A DNA stretch of 9,692 nucleotides from an uncultured Oscillospiraceae bacterium (GTDB lineage Bacteria > Bacillota > Clostridia > Oscillospirales > Oscillospiraceae), in the NCBI GenBank assembly GCA_910579595.1, contig CAJTVM010000096.1, positions 1 through 9,692 of the forward strand, given 5' to 3'. Of this stretch, positions 1 through 6,058 are shown one piece after another; position 1 is the first letter of the stretch, and each line of letters starts with the position of its first letter. The translations under genes were made by a program, and so were the position numbers. The notes under the pieces were generated by a model. The model had not been told where the DNA came from and searched no databases. It saw only the letters and a program-made list of their open reading frames with translations.

Positions 1-147
1 CCGGCCACCACCACCCACGCCCAGCTCACCCCTGAGGAGCTGGCGGATCAGGGCATCCGGCCCAATACCATCCGGCTGTCCATCGGCATTGAGCACATTG
101 ACGATATCCTGGCCGATCTGGAAAAGGGCTTTGCCGCCTTGGATTGA
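1..147 (+). CDS. metY: C-terminal end of O-acetylhomoserine sulfhydrylase-like PLP enzyme (partial)
   Basis: Only the last 48 codons are present; the 5' part lies before the window. The residues PATTTHAQLT, then an IRPNTIRLSIGIEH segment and DDILADLEKGF, match the C-terminal signature of the Cys/Met-metabolism PLP-dependent family. In that family the small C-terminal domain ends with an (I/L)RLS(V/I)GIEHxDD(I/L)xxDLxx(G/A)(L/F) pattern. The wording fits O-acetylhomoserine aminocarboxypropyltransferase (MetY), which makes homocysteine from O-acetylhomoserine and sulfide in the cytoplasm. A cystathionine gamma-synthase or gamma-lyase of the same superfamily (MetB, MGL) cannot be ruled out, because the PLP lysine and most of the active site are missing here. 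The gene ends in TGA and is followed 22 bases later by a strong palindromic terminator. It converges on cutC. Confidence 0.75.
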   Translation, partial: PATTTHAQLTPEELADQGIRPNTIRLSIGIEHIDDILADLEKGFAALD

Positions 148-169
148 TTGAAAAAGCGGAACGCGCTGC

Positions 170-199
170 AAAAGCCCCCGCCGGCCGGCGGGGGCTTTT
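170..199. terminator. Perfect 30-bp palindrome, bidirectional terminator between metY-like gene and cutC
   Basis: AAAAGCCCCCGCCGG is followed directly by its exact reverse complement, so each strand forms a GC-rich stem preceded by A and ending in TTTT. It lies between two convergent genes, 22 bases after one stop and 12 bases after the other. This is the layout of a shared rho-independent terminator. The U run is only four long, but the stem is very strong. Confidence 0.88.
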
Positions 200-211
200 C
201 GTGTGCTGAGT

Positions 212-964
212 TCAGCCGCGCAGGCGGGACACCATACCGCCGATGTAATCCGCGTCGGTGACACGGAAGCGGTCCTCCGGCGGATACAGGCAGCCGCCGT
301 AGTAGATGGAGCGGTTGTTGGCCACGGAAGGGTCGCTCATGTCCCGGTGGGCGGCCAGATGGATTTGGGAACAGCCCGTTTCCGCGATGACCCGGTCCAT
401 ATTCCGGGCGGTGATGCCCGCCCCCGGCAGAATTTCAATACGGCCCGCGGCGTATTTGATCATCTCCCTCACGGTGGCGGTGCCCAGGGACACGTCCGGC
501 TCCTGCCCGCTGGTGAGCACCCGGGTGATGCCCAACCCGATGAGCGCGTCAAGCGCCCCCCGCCAGTCGGGCATGACGTCGATGGCCCGGTGGAACACGG
601 TCTCTTTCCCCGCCGCCTGGGCCAGCTGGGCCAGAGTACGGGTGCGTTCCTTATCCAGCGTCCCGTCCCGGTGGAGGAAGCCGAACACCAGCCCGTCCGC
701 CCCGTGGGCCAGCAGCAGCTTGGCGTCCTCCACCGCCGTGGCGAACTCCGCATCGGTGTAGCAGAAGCCGCCTTCACGGGGCCGCACCATGGTCATGATC
801 TTCATCCCCGTCTCCCGCTTGGCCACAATCAGCTCGCCAAGGGTGGGGGTCAGCCCCCCGTGGAACAGGTCGCTGTTCAGCTCCGCCCGGTCCGCCCCGG
901 CCTTGTGGGCCTCAATCACGTCGTCTGCGCTGCCGCAGCATACCTCCAACAGAATATGGTTCAT
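212..964 (-). CDS. cutC: CutC family protein (copper homeostasis, TIM barrel)
   Basis: The 250-residue protein has the usual CutC length (about 240-250 residues) and its hallmark blocks in order: MNHILLEVCC at the start, an AELNSDLFHGG segment near residues 27-37, MVRPR at 59-63, FHRAID at 124-129, LTSGQ at 150-154 and ILPGAGI at 178-184. These are barrel strands of the PF03932 family. CutC was named for copper tolerance in E. coli, but its biochemical role is unsettled and it should be read as a cytoplasmic protein of uncertain function. The start at 964 is chosen because a GGGGAGGG ribosome site lies just upstream and the family begins here. An in-frame extension up to 1189 would run through the promoter and into the neighbouring gene. 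The gene has its own consensus promoter and is monocistronic up to the shared terminator. Confidence 0.93.
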   Translation of the reverse strand: MNHILLEVCCGSADDVIEAHKAGADRAELNSDLFHGGLTPTLGELIVAKRETGMKIMTMVRPREGGFCYTDAEFATAVEDAKLLLAHGADGLVFGFLHRDGTLDKERTRTLAQLAQAAGKETVFHRAIDVMPDWRGALDALIGLGITRVLTSGQEPDVSLGTATVREMIKYAAGRIEILPGAGITARNMDRVIAETGCSQIHLAAHRDMSDPSVANNRSIYYGGCLYPPEDRFRVTDADYIGGMVSRLRG

Positions 965-1006
965 GAAAAAACCCTCCCCAGTAAAATTTGGATGTTTTTC
1001 CCTATG

Positions 1007-1035
1007 ATTATACTGTTTTCGGCAAAGCCTGTCAA
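1007..1035 (-). promoter_or_regulatory. Consensus SigA promoter of cutC
   Basis: On the minus strand, TTGACA (1035-1030) and TATAAT (1012-1007) are separated by exactly 17 bases, so both hexamers and the spacing are perfect consensus. Transcription should start near 1000, giving a leader of about 36 nt before the ATG at 964. No operator is evident. Confidence 0.9.
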
Positions 1036-1042
1036 GGAAGGC

Positions 1043-1071
1043 TTGCCAGCGGGGGGCGGCTGGGCTATAAT
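1043..1071 (+). promoter_or_regulatory. SigA promoter of the transglutaminase-like gene
   Basis: TTGCCA (1043-1048) and TATAAT (1066-1071) are separated by 17 bases. The expected start is near 1078, giving a leader of about 23 nt. Its -35 box lies only 7 bp from the -35 box of the divergent cutC promoter, so two polymerases would probably compete for this stretch. Confidence 0.85.
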
Positions 1072-1100
1072 AAAAACGATACGCCACGGAGGTGAGGACA

Positions 1101-3536
1101 ATGGGACGTACCAACCAATCAAAACGAGTCCCCCGGCCGGAATGGGAGGCACTGGCGGATACCCTTCCGCCGGAGCGCCGGCATATCATGGACTTTTTCC
1201 AGCGCAGCCTGCCGGAGTGCGATTTGGACAGCTACCCAGTGGAGCTGTTCCTCCGCTTTGCCGACCACGCCCTGTTTCTGCGGGAGACAGCCCCCTGGTG
1301 CGCCGGCCAGGACGATACCGTATTCTGCCATTATGTGGCGTTCCCGCGGGTCAATGACGAGGATTTGTCCTTCCACCGGGACACCTTCTTTTACGCCCTG
1401 TGGCCCAGGATCCGCGATTTGCCCACCATGGAGGATCGGGTGCTGGAAGTGAACCGCTGGTGCTGCGAGCACGCCTCCTATCAGGCCCAGGACGAGCGCA
1501 CTGCATCCCCGCTTACGGTATACCGCTGCGGCAGCGGCCGGTGCGGGGAGGAATCCGCCTTTCTGGTGTCCGCCCTGCGCAGCGTGGGCATCCCCGCCCG
1601 GCAGGTGTATGCTCCCCGCTGGTCCCATTGCGACGACAACCACGCCTGGGTGGAGGCCCTGTGCGATGGGCGGTGGCGGTACACGGGGGCCTGTGAGCCA
1701 GAGCCGGTGCTGGACAGGGGCTGGTTTGACACCGCCGCCTCCCGGGCCATGCTGGTGCACAGCCGGGTGTTCGGGGGGGAAAAGGCATTGCCCGCCGGAG
1801 AAGCGCTGGGGTCGGAGAACGGGGGGGTCTGGCTCAACCAGACCGCCCGGTACGCGGGGACAAAGGTGTATACCTTCCGGGCCCTTGTGGACGGCAAGCC
1901 CGCCGCCGGGGCCAGGTTCCATTTGCAGGTGCTCAACGAGGCGTCCTTCCACACCATTGCCGTCCTCACCGCCGGCCGGCAGGGGATGGCTCAGGCGGCG
2001 CTGGGGGCGGGCAGCCTCCATGTGCTGGCGGAGCACGGCAGACGGGCTGCCGAGGGAGAGTGCGGGGAGGACGGCATCGTCCTGAACCTGACCGCGAAAC
2101 GGCCGGGGGACGCCGCCTGGGAGGAGTTCGATTTCCGCGCCCCGGCGGACAGCCGCCCTGTTCCCCCGGTGCTCAGCGGTGCGCAAAAGGCACAGCGGCG
2201 CCGGGAGCGGCAGGAGGGGGCCCTTCTGCGGCGCAGGCGGCAGGACGCGGCCTTCCGGCCCGGACGGGCGGGGTGCGGGGATTTGCTCCAGGCCGCTCGC
2301 GGAAACTGCGGCGAGATCCGCGCTTTCCTGGCCGGGGAGGACGGACTGCACCGGGAACGGCTGGTGCGCACCCTGTCCGAAAAGGATCTGCGGGACGTGG
2401 CGCGGGACACTTTGGAGGACTATTTCCGGCAGCTTCCGCCCTGGCGGGGCGGGGTGCCGGAGGAGATCTACTGGCGATATACCGCCTGCCCCCGGATTGG
2501 GCTGGAGAAGCTCACCCCCTGGCGGGGGGCGGTGGCGCGATGGCTGGAAGGCTGGCAGGGGAACCCCGCTGCCCTGTGGCGGAAAATCAACCAGGAGATG
2601 GAAACCCGCGCCCCCGCGTATGGGAACCTGTACTGGCCCCCAGAGGAGGCTCTGGCGTCCGCCGGCTGCGATGAAAAAAGCAAGCGGCTGCTGCTGGTCG
2701 CCGCCCTGCGGACACTGGGCGTCCCAGCGCGGCTGCGGCCTTTGGACGGTGCGCCGGAATATTGGAAAAACGGCGGCTTCCGCCCGGTGATTCGGGAGAA
2801 AACAGCACGGCTCCGCTTGTCGTGTCCCGACGGTGCGCCCCAGTACCGCCGGGACTGGAGCCTGTCCCGCTGGACGGGGAAGGGCTGGGCGCCGCTGTCC
2901 CCAGAGGGGGCGTGGCAGGACGGGGCGCTGGCCCTTGCGCTGCCCGCCGGATGCTACCGGCTGATCACTTCGGTGCGCCTGCCCAGCGGGGATCAGCTTG
3001 CCGCCCGCCGGGAGGTGGAGCTTGCCCCGGGGGAGGAAAAGACGGTTTCCCTGCGGCTGCGGCCCCTGTCGGGGGAGGATCTGCTCACCAGCCAGGAGCT
3101 GCCCGTCCTCTCCGCCCAGACCCCGGAGGGGCGGGAGATCCCCGATATCTTCCGCATGGGGGACGGACCGGTGCTGGCCCTGTGGGCGGCGGAGGGAGAC
3201 GAGCCCACCGAGCACGTTTTGAACGAGCTGCTGGAGCGCCGGGAGGCGCTGCCCGTCCGGCCGCTGTTCCTGGTGCGGGAGCGGGGCAGCCTGCGCCAGC
3301 CCACCCTGGCCGGGGCGCTGGCGCGGTTTGACGGCGCATTGGCGCTGATCGGCGACTGGGACTACGATCTGGAAGCGGCGGCCCGGCGCCTGGGCCGCGA
3401 CCCAGACAGCCCGCCGCTGATGGTGCTGTGCGATGGCGCGGGCCGGGCGCTGTACAGCGATAGCGGTTACCGGGTGGGGGCGGTGGAGCTGCTGCTCCGG
3501 GCGGCGGCCTGGACGCGGAAGCCGGCGGAAACATAG
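1101..3536 (+). CDS. Large transglutaminase-fold protein with duplicated core
   Basis: This is a cytoplasmic protein of 811 residues with no signal peptide or membrane segment. Residues about 70-210 form a transglutaminase-like domain: the nucleophile block SGRCGEES has Cys148, and the DDNHAWVE block has His181. The usual third-residue block reads TGACEPEP (196-201), where many relatives have Asp-Pro-Cys-Glu. A beta-sandwich-like segment follows at about 248-330, then an Arg-rich, probably coiled-coil linker near 360-385. A second related segment spans about 450-560: the YWRY-x3-PRI block aligns with FCHY-x3-PRV of the first half, and AGCDEKS (Cys523) with LGVPAR aligns with GRCGEES and VGIPAR. 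The second copy has no clear His. The last 120 residues may be a thioredoxin-like fold without CxxC. The ATG at 1101 is preferred over the GTG at 1092 because GGAGGTGA (1088-1095) is the ribosome site and contains that GTG. Domain identity is seen in the sequence, but substrate and activity (protease, amidase or inactive) are unknown. Confidence 0.82.
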   Translation: MGRTNQSKRVPRPEWEALADTLPPERRHIMDFFQRSLPECDLDSYPVELFLRFADHALFLRETAPWCAGQDDTVFCHYVAFPRVNDEDLSFHRDTFFYALWPRIRDLPTMEDRVLEVNRWCCEHASYQAQDERTASPLTVYRCGSGRCGEESAFLVSALRSVGIPARQVYAPRWSHCDDNHAWVEALCDGRWRYTGACEPEPVLDRGWFDTAASRAMLVHSRVFGGEKALPAGEALGSENGGVWLNQTARYAGTKVYTFRALVDGKPAAGARFHLQVLNEASFHTIAVLTAGRQGMAQAALGAGSLHVLAEHGRRAAEGECGEDGIVLNLTAKRPGDAAWEEFDFRAPADSRPVPPVLSGAQKAQRRRERQEGALLRRRRQDAAFRPGRAGCGDLLQAARGNCGEIRAFLAGEDGLHRERLVRTLSEKDLRDVARDTLEDYFRQLPPWRGGVPEEIYWRYTACPRIGLEKLTPWRGAVARWLEGWQGNPAALWRKINQEMETRAPAYGNLYWPPEEALASAGCDEKSKRLLLVAALRTLGVPARLRPLDGAPEYWKNGGFRPVIREKTARLRLSCPDGAPQYRRDWSLSRWTGKGWAPLSPEGAWQDGALALALPAGCYRLITSVRLPSGDQLAARREVELAPGEEKTVSLRLRPLSGEDLLTSQELPVLSAQTPEGREIPDIFRMGDGPVLALWAAEGDEPTEHVLNELLERREALPVRPLFLVRERGSLRQPTLAGALARFDGALALIGDWDYDLEAAARRLGRDPDSPPLMVLCDGAGRALYSDSGYRVGAVELLLRAAAWTRKPAET

Positions 3537-3587
3537 GGCGCTTAAGGAAACGCGGGAGATGTCAAAAATTATTTCGCCCCGATTCGT

Positions 3588-3616
3588 TTGACAAATTTCC
3601 AAAAAAACGGTAAAAT
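3588..3616 (+). promoter_or_regulatory. SigA promoter of the cytidylate-kinase-like gene
   Basis: TTGACA (3588-3593) and TAAAAT (3611-3616) are spaced by 17 bases within an A-rich stretch. The expected start is near 3623, about 42 nt before the ATG. The upstream gap 3537-3587 holds no convincing terminator for the preceding gene, so some read-through is possible. Confidence 0.82.
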
Positions 3617-3664
3617 AATCATATCAACGGCGTATGTCATGCCGGTGGGAAAGGAAGGGGTATC

Positions 3665-4291
3665 ATGAAAATCGTCACCATCAGCCGTCAATTCGGCAGC
3701 GGCGGCAGGGAGCTGGGCAAGCGGCTCGCGGACGAGCTTGGCTTTGACTACTACGACAGGGAGATCATCACCTCCATTGCCCAGGCTCAGGGAATGGACG
3801 AGGGTTACGTGGAAAAGGCGCTGGAGGACCACGCTTGGCAGCATATTCCCTTGACCTACGGTCGATCCTTTGCCAGCGGCGCTGTCATGCAGTCCACCCA
3901 GACCAGCCTGCTGGTGGAGCAGAAGCGGGTGCTGGACGGCATTGCCAAGGCGGGGAAGGACTGCGTGATTGTTGGCCGGGACGCGGATGTGCTATTGGCG
4001 GATCAGAAGCCCTTCAGCATCTTCGTGTGCGCCAGCATGGACGCCAAGGTGCGCCGCTGCATGGAGCGGGCGGCGGAGGGCGAAAACCTGACCCGCAAGG
4101 CCATGGAGCAGAACATCCGGCGCATCGACAAGGCCCGTGCCAGGAGCCGGGAGATGATCTCGGACGCCAAATGGGGCCAGGGCGGAAGCTACAACATGAC
4201 GGTCAACACCACCGGCTGGGAGATCAAGGATCTCACCGGGGCGGTGGCGGATTTCGTCCGGCGCTGGTACGCCAGGGACGGCAAGGCGTAA
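3665..4291 (+). CDS. Cytidylate kinase-like family protein
   Basis: The 208-residue protein starts MKIVTISRQFGSGGRELG, with a P-loop at residues 11-18 (GSGGREL form) typical of the Cytidylate_kin2 family (PF13189). VIVGRDAD (101-108) corresponds to the GRD block of true cytidylate kinases. The stretch RRIDKARARSREM (152-164), ending near Trp170, resembles the lid, and the C-terminal NMTVNTTG (177-184) matches the family's closing strand. By homology it would move a phosphate from ATP to a nucleoside monophosphate or a similar small acceptor. However, members of this family sit beside the housekeeping Cmk in many clostridia and their substrate is not established. The ATG follows an AAGGAAGGGG ribosome site. 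The gene has its own promoter and terminator and is monocistronic. Confidence 0.88.
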   Translation: MKIVTISRQFGSGGRELGKRLADELGFDYYDREIITSIAQAQGMDEGYVEKALEDHAWQHIPLTYGRSFASGAVMQSTQTSLLVEQKRVLDGIAKAGKDCVIVGRDADVLLADQKPFSIFVCASMDAKVRRCMERAAEGENLTRKAMEQNIRRIDKARARSREMISDAKWGQGGSYNMTVNTTGWEIKDLTGAVADFVRRWYARDGKA

Positions 4292-4318
4292 CGGAGCTGC
4301 CCCGGCATAGACGATAAG

Positions 4319-4363
4319 CCCCCTCCACAGGCGCCGGCAGACGTCTGCGGAGGGGGTGTTTTT
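4319..4363 (+). terminator. Rho-independent terminator of the cytidylate-kinase-like gene
   Basis: CCCCCTCC (4319-4326) pairs with GGAGGGGG (4349-4356). The stem extends inward by CAG/CTG after one mismatch, around a loop of about 14 nt, and is followed by a TGTTTTT tract. The opposite strand lacks a U run, so it probably does not terminate the convergent minus-strand gene well. Confidence 0.82.
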
Positions 4364-4405
4364 GCACCATTTTTCCATAATAGCGGCACGGGCGGTGTGC
4401 GGGGC

Positions 4406-4840
4406 TTACAGGAAGCTGCGCACGTCCTGCACCAGCTTTTCCTCCAGATCAATCAGCCGCTTGGCTGCGCTTTTGGAGCGTTCGTCCGCCGCCTTGTACT
4501 GGTTCAGGTACTTGCGCAGGGACTTCACCCCCATATTGCAGCCGTCCGTGATCAAATCCGCGATGGCCTGATCGGAATCGTCCATGCCCAGCTTCAGGTT
4601 GGTTTTCACCCAGGACATCCCCTTGACCATGGGGTTTGGCTCCTTGCCCTCGTCGTGGTACTGGTTCAGCATCGTCTGGATCTCCCCGTCCAGCGCCGCG
4701 TGCTTGTCCCGGCATCCACCCAGGCAGCGCCGCAGCTTCTGGTCATGCACACGGTCCATCACGTCGTTCAGGGACGACAGGCCCATTTTCACCCCTGCGT
4801 CACACTCCCGCAGGAGCCGTACCGTATCCTGTTCAATCAT
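4406..4840 (-). CDS. Small helical protein of unknown function
   Basis: This is a soluble protein of 144 residues, rich in charged and helix-forming residues, that looks like a bundle of about four helices: roughly 3-32, 34-62, 76-115 and 116-142. It has no signal peptide or membrane segment. The middle holds a DEGKEPNPM stretch followed by KGMSWVKTNLKLGMDDSDQ, which looks like a turn between helices. Scattered Cys (13, 40s region, 101), His and acidic residues are compatible with a ferritin-like or DUF2383-like bundle. The usual metal-ligand pairs are not clear, so I do not assign that fold firmly. The start at 4840 is chosen because GGAGGA lies about 8 bases upstream. Extending in frame to 4897 has no ribosome site and would cover the direct repeats. 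It is divergent from the XRE/zinc-ribbon regulator, which could control it; this is inference from position. Confidence 0.8.
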   Translation of the reverse strand: MIEQDTVRLLRECDAGVKMGLSSLNDVMDRVHDQKLRRCLGGCRDKHAALDGEIQTMLNQYHDEGKEPNPMVKGMSWVKTNLKLGMDDSDQAIADLITDGCNMGVKSLRKYLNQYKAADERSKSAAKRLIDLEEKLVQDVRSFL

Positions 4841-4889
4841 TGCGGTTTCCTCCGTCAGAAAAGATGACGTTAGTATGTCCGGATTTCCG

Positions 4890-4911
4890 CGTTTCACCCG
4901 CCCGTTTCACC
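4890..4911. repeat. Two tandem copies of CGTTTCACC (13-bp period)
   Basis: CGTTTCACC at 4890-4898 and 4903-4911 are exact direct repeats with a 4-base gap. They lie in the divergent space between the helical-protein gene and the XRE regulator, about 50-70 bases upstream of the former. They could be operator half-sites or part of an unrecognised promoter; no clear SigA promoter is visible for the minus-strand gene here. Confidence 0.5.
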
Positions 4912-4946
4912 GGGGCGTTCCCAGAGCCGGGGCAACAACGGGTTGC

Positions 4947-4975
4947 TTGTCTTTCCGATCCGGCGATGGTATTAT
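4947..4975 (+). promoter_or_regulatory. SigA promoter of the XRE/zinc-ribbon gene
   Basis: TTGTCT (4947-4952) and TATTAT (4970-4975) are spaced by 17 bases. Transcription should begin near 4982, almost on the GAGGTGAT ribosome site (4982-4989). The 5' leader would then be only about 14 nt, just enough to hold the Shine-Dalgarno sequence. Confidence 0.75.
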
Positions 4976-4995
4976 GGTCATGAGGTGATGAAACA

Positions 4996-5445
4996 ATGGA
5001 TACCAAAGAGATAATTTTGAATCTCCGAACAGAAAACGGTTTATCTCAGGAGGAGCTGGCGGAAAAACTTCACGTGACCCGGCAGGCGGTGTCCCGCTGG
5101 GAAACCGGCGAGACTGTGCCCAATGTGGATACGCTGAAGCTGCTGTCCCGAGAATTTGACGTCTCGATCAACACCCTTTTGGGCTCTCCCCGGAAGCTCA
5201 TCTGCCAATGCTGCGGGATGCCCTTGGACGATTCCTCCATCAGCAGGGAGCCGGATGGCACATGGAACGAGGAATACTGCAAGTGGTGCTATACGGACGG
5301 GGCGTTTGTCTACACAAGCATAGATGAGCTGACGGATTTCCTGGTGGAGCACTGCTCCGGCGAGCAGTGGCCGGCGGAACAGGCAAGGGCATTTTATGAG
5401 GCCCAGCTTCCAAAGCTGAACCATTGGCGGCAGCCAGGTGCATAA
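4996..5445 (+). CDS. XRE-family regulator with C-terminal zinc ribbon
   Basis: The 149-residue protein starts with an XRE/Cro-type helix-turn-helix (about 1-60). GLSQEELAEKL is the first helix pair, and VTRQAVSRWETGETVPN holds the recognition helix and the conserved RWExG turn. A zinc-ribbon domain of the PF12674 type follows, with knuckles at C70/C73 (CQCCGMPL) and C95/C98 (YCKWC), then an acidic helix pair at 108-140. Such fusions are common in clostridia and are thought to be transcriptional regulators. The ribbon may sense zinc or redox state, or bind a partner. The ligand is not known. The start follows GAGGTGAT with 7-base spacing. It converges on the GNAT gene at a shared terminator. 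Confidence 0.9.
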   Translation: MDTKEIILNLRTENGLSQEELAEKLHVTRQAVSRWETGETVPNVDTLKLLSREFDVSINTLLGSPRKLICQCCGMPLDDSSISREPDGTWNEEYCKWCYTDGAFVYTSIDELTDFLVEHCSGEQWPAEQARAFYEAQLPKLNHWRQPGA

Positions 5446-5451
5446 AACAGT

Positions 5452-5496
5452 AAAAACAGAGCGGCATACCCGTTAGGTATATGCCACTCTGTTTTT
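5452..5496. terminator. Shared bidirectional terminator of the XRE and GNAT genes
   Basis: AAAAACAGAG (5452-5461) pairs with CTCTGTTTTT (5487-5496). After one C/A mismatch the stem continues with GGCATA/TATGCC around an 11-nt loop. Both strands have the stem followed by a U run of five, which suits termination from both sides. It lies 6 bases from each stop codon. Confidence 0.92.
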
Positions 5497-5502
5497 GCTT
5501 GT

Positions 5503-6039
5503 CTACGTCAACGGGCACTCCAGCTGGCAGTCAAAGGGCTCCGCCTCCGCGTGCCCCCGGTGGTACACCTGGGCCTCCACACAGCCCAGACCGCGGTAAA
5601 ACGCCTGGCTTTCCACGGCGGAGTGGGCGGAGATATACAGCTTTCCGGCCCCGTGTTCCCGGGCCCAGTCCCGGGCCATGGAAAACAGCGCCGTGCCAAT
5701 CCCCGTCCCCCGCATATCCTCGGAAACGTGGATGCTGGACAAATCCAGGTAGCGCTGCGCCCCGCCGAACAGCTCCGGCTCCACGGAGGCAAAGCCCTTC
5801 AGCGCACCGTCTGCAAAGGCGGCGCATACCATGCCTCCGGTGCGGAGCGTGTTTCGCAGGCAGTCAACCAGTGTTTGGTAATCCCCTTCACTCCAGTCAT
5901 CCACGAAGGGATCGTCCCGGATCACCCAAGCCCCATTGCCGTCCCGCCGCCAGCATTTGACAACTACCTGGCGGCGGATAAAGGAGCGGAACAGCTCACG
6001 GTCAATTTCGTCCGCCGTGAGGGTGCGGTACCGTATCAT
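5503..6039 (-). CDS. GNAT family N-acetyltransferase
   Basis: The 178-residue protein has the acetyl-CoA-binding motif A: LDLSSIHV (98-105) is the strand and R110-G-T-G-I-G115 the pyrophosphate loop. Motif B SAVESQAFYRGLGC (140-153) includes the usual Tyr/Phe before the final strand. The N-terminal part, with RRQVVVKCWRRDG and PFVDDWSEGDY, is typical of a clostridial subgroup whose substrate is not known. It should transfer an acetyl group from acetyl-CoA to an amine of a small molecule or protein. The ATG at 6039 has an AGGAGG site with about 8-base spacing. It is the last gene of the minus-strand operon, 19 bases after hslO with no promoter between them, and ends at the shared hairpin terminator. 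Confidence 0.9.
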   Translation of the reverse strand: MIRYRTLTADEIDRELFRSFIRRQVVVKCWRRDGNGAWVIRDDPFVDDWSEGDYQTLVDCLRNTLRTGGMVCAAFADGALKGFASVEPELFGGAQRYLDLSSIHVSEDMRGTGIGTALFSMARDWAREHGAGKLYISAHSAVESQAFYRGLGCVEAQVYHRGHAEAEPFDCQLECPLT

Positions 6040-6058
6040 TGGAACATCCTCCTGATGA

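Noticed and set aside
965..1189. N-terminal extension of CutC
   Set aside because: It would run through the consensus promoter and into the divergent gene. The family start and a strong ribosome site fit 964.
203..1357. Long plus-strand open frame opposite cutC
   Set aside because: It has no ribosome site and a low-complexity translation, and it covers a confident CutC gene, two promoters and the start of the next gene.
3537..3587. Possible terminator after the transglutaminase-like gene (distant GGGCG/CGCCC pairing)
   Set aside because: The loop would be more than 30 nt and no U run follows, so it is not a convincing terminator.
1119..3602. Very long minus-strand open frame (827 codons) opposite the transglutaminase-like gene
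   Set aside because: It is a product of GC-rich codon use on the other strand. The translation is rich in Pro, Gly, Arg and Gln with no recognisable domain, while the plus-strand frame has a promoter, a ribosome site and clear motifs.
4841..4897. N-terminal extension of the small helical protein
   Set aside because: It has no ribosome site before the longer start and a clear GGAGGA before 4840.
4860..4915. ECF-type sigma promoter built on the TGAAAC of the direct repeats
   Set aside because: No matching -10 (CGTA/CGTC) lies at the 16-17 base spacing; the nearest CGTC is about 21 bases away.
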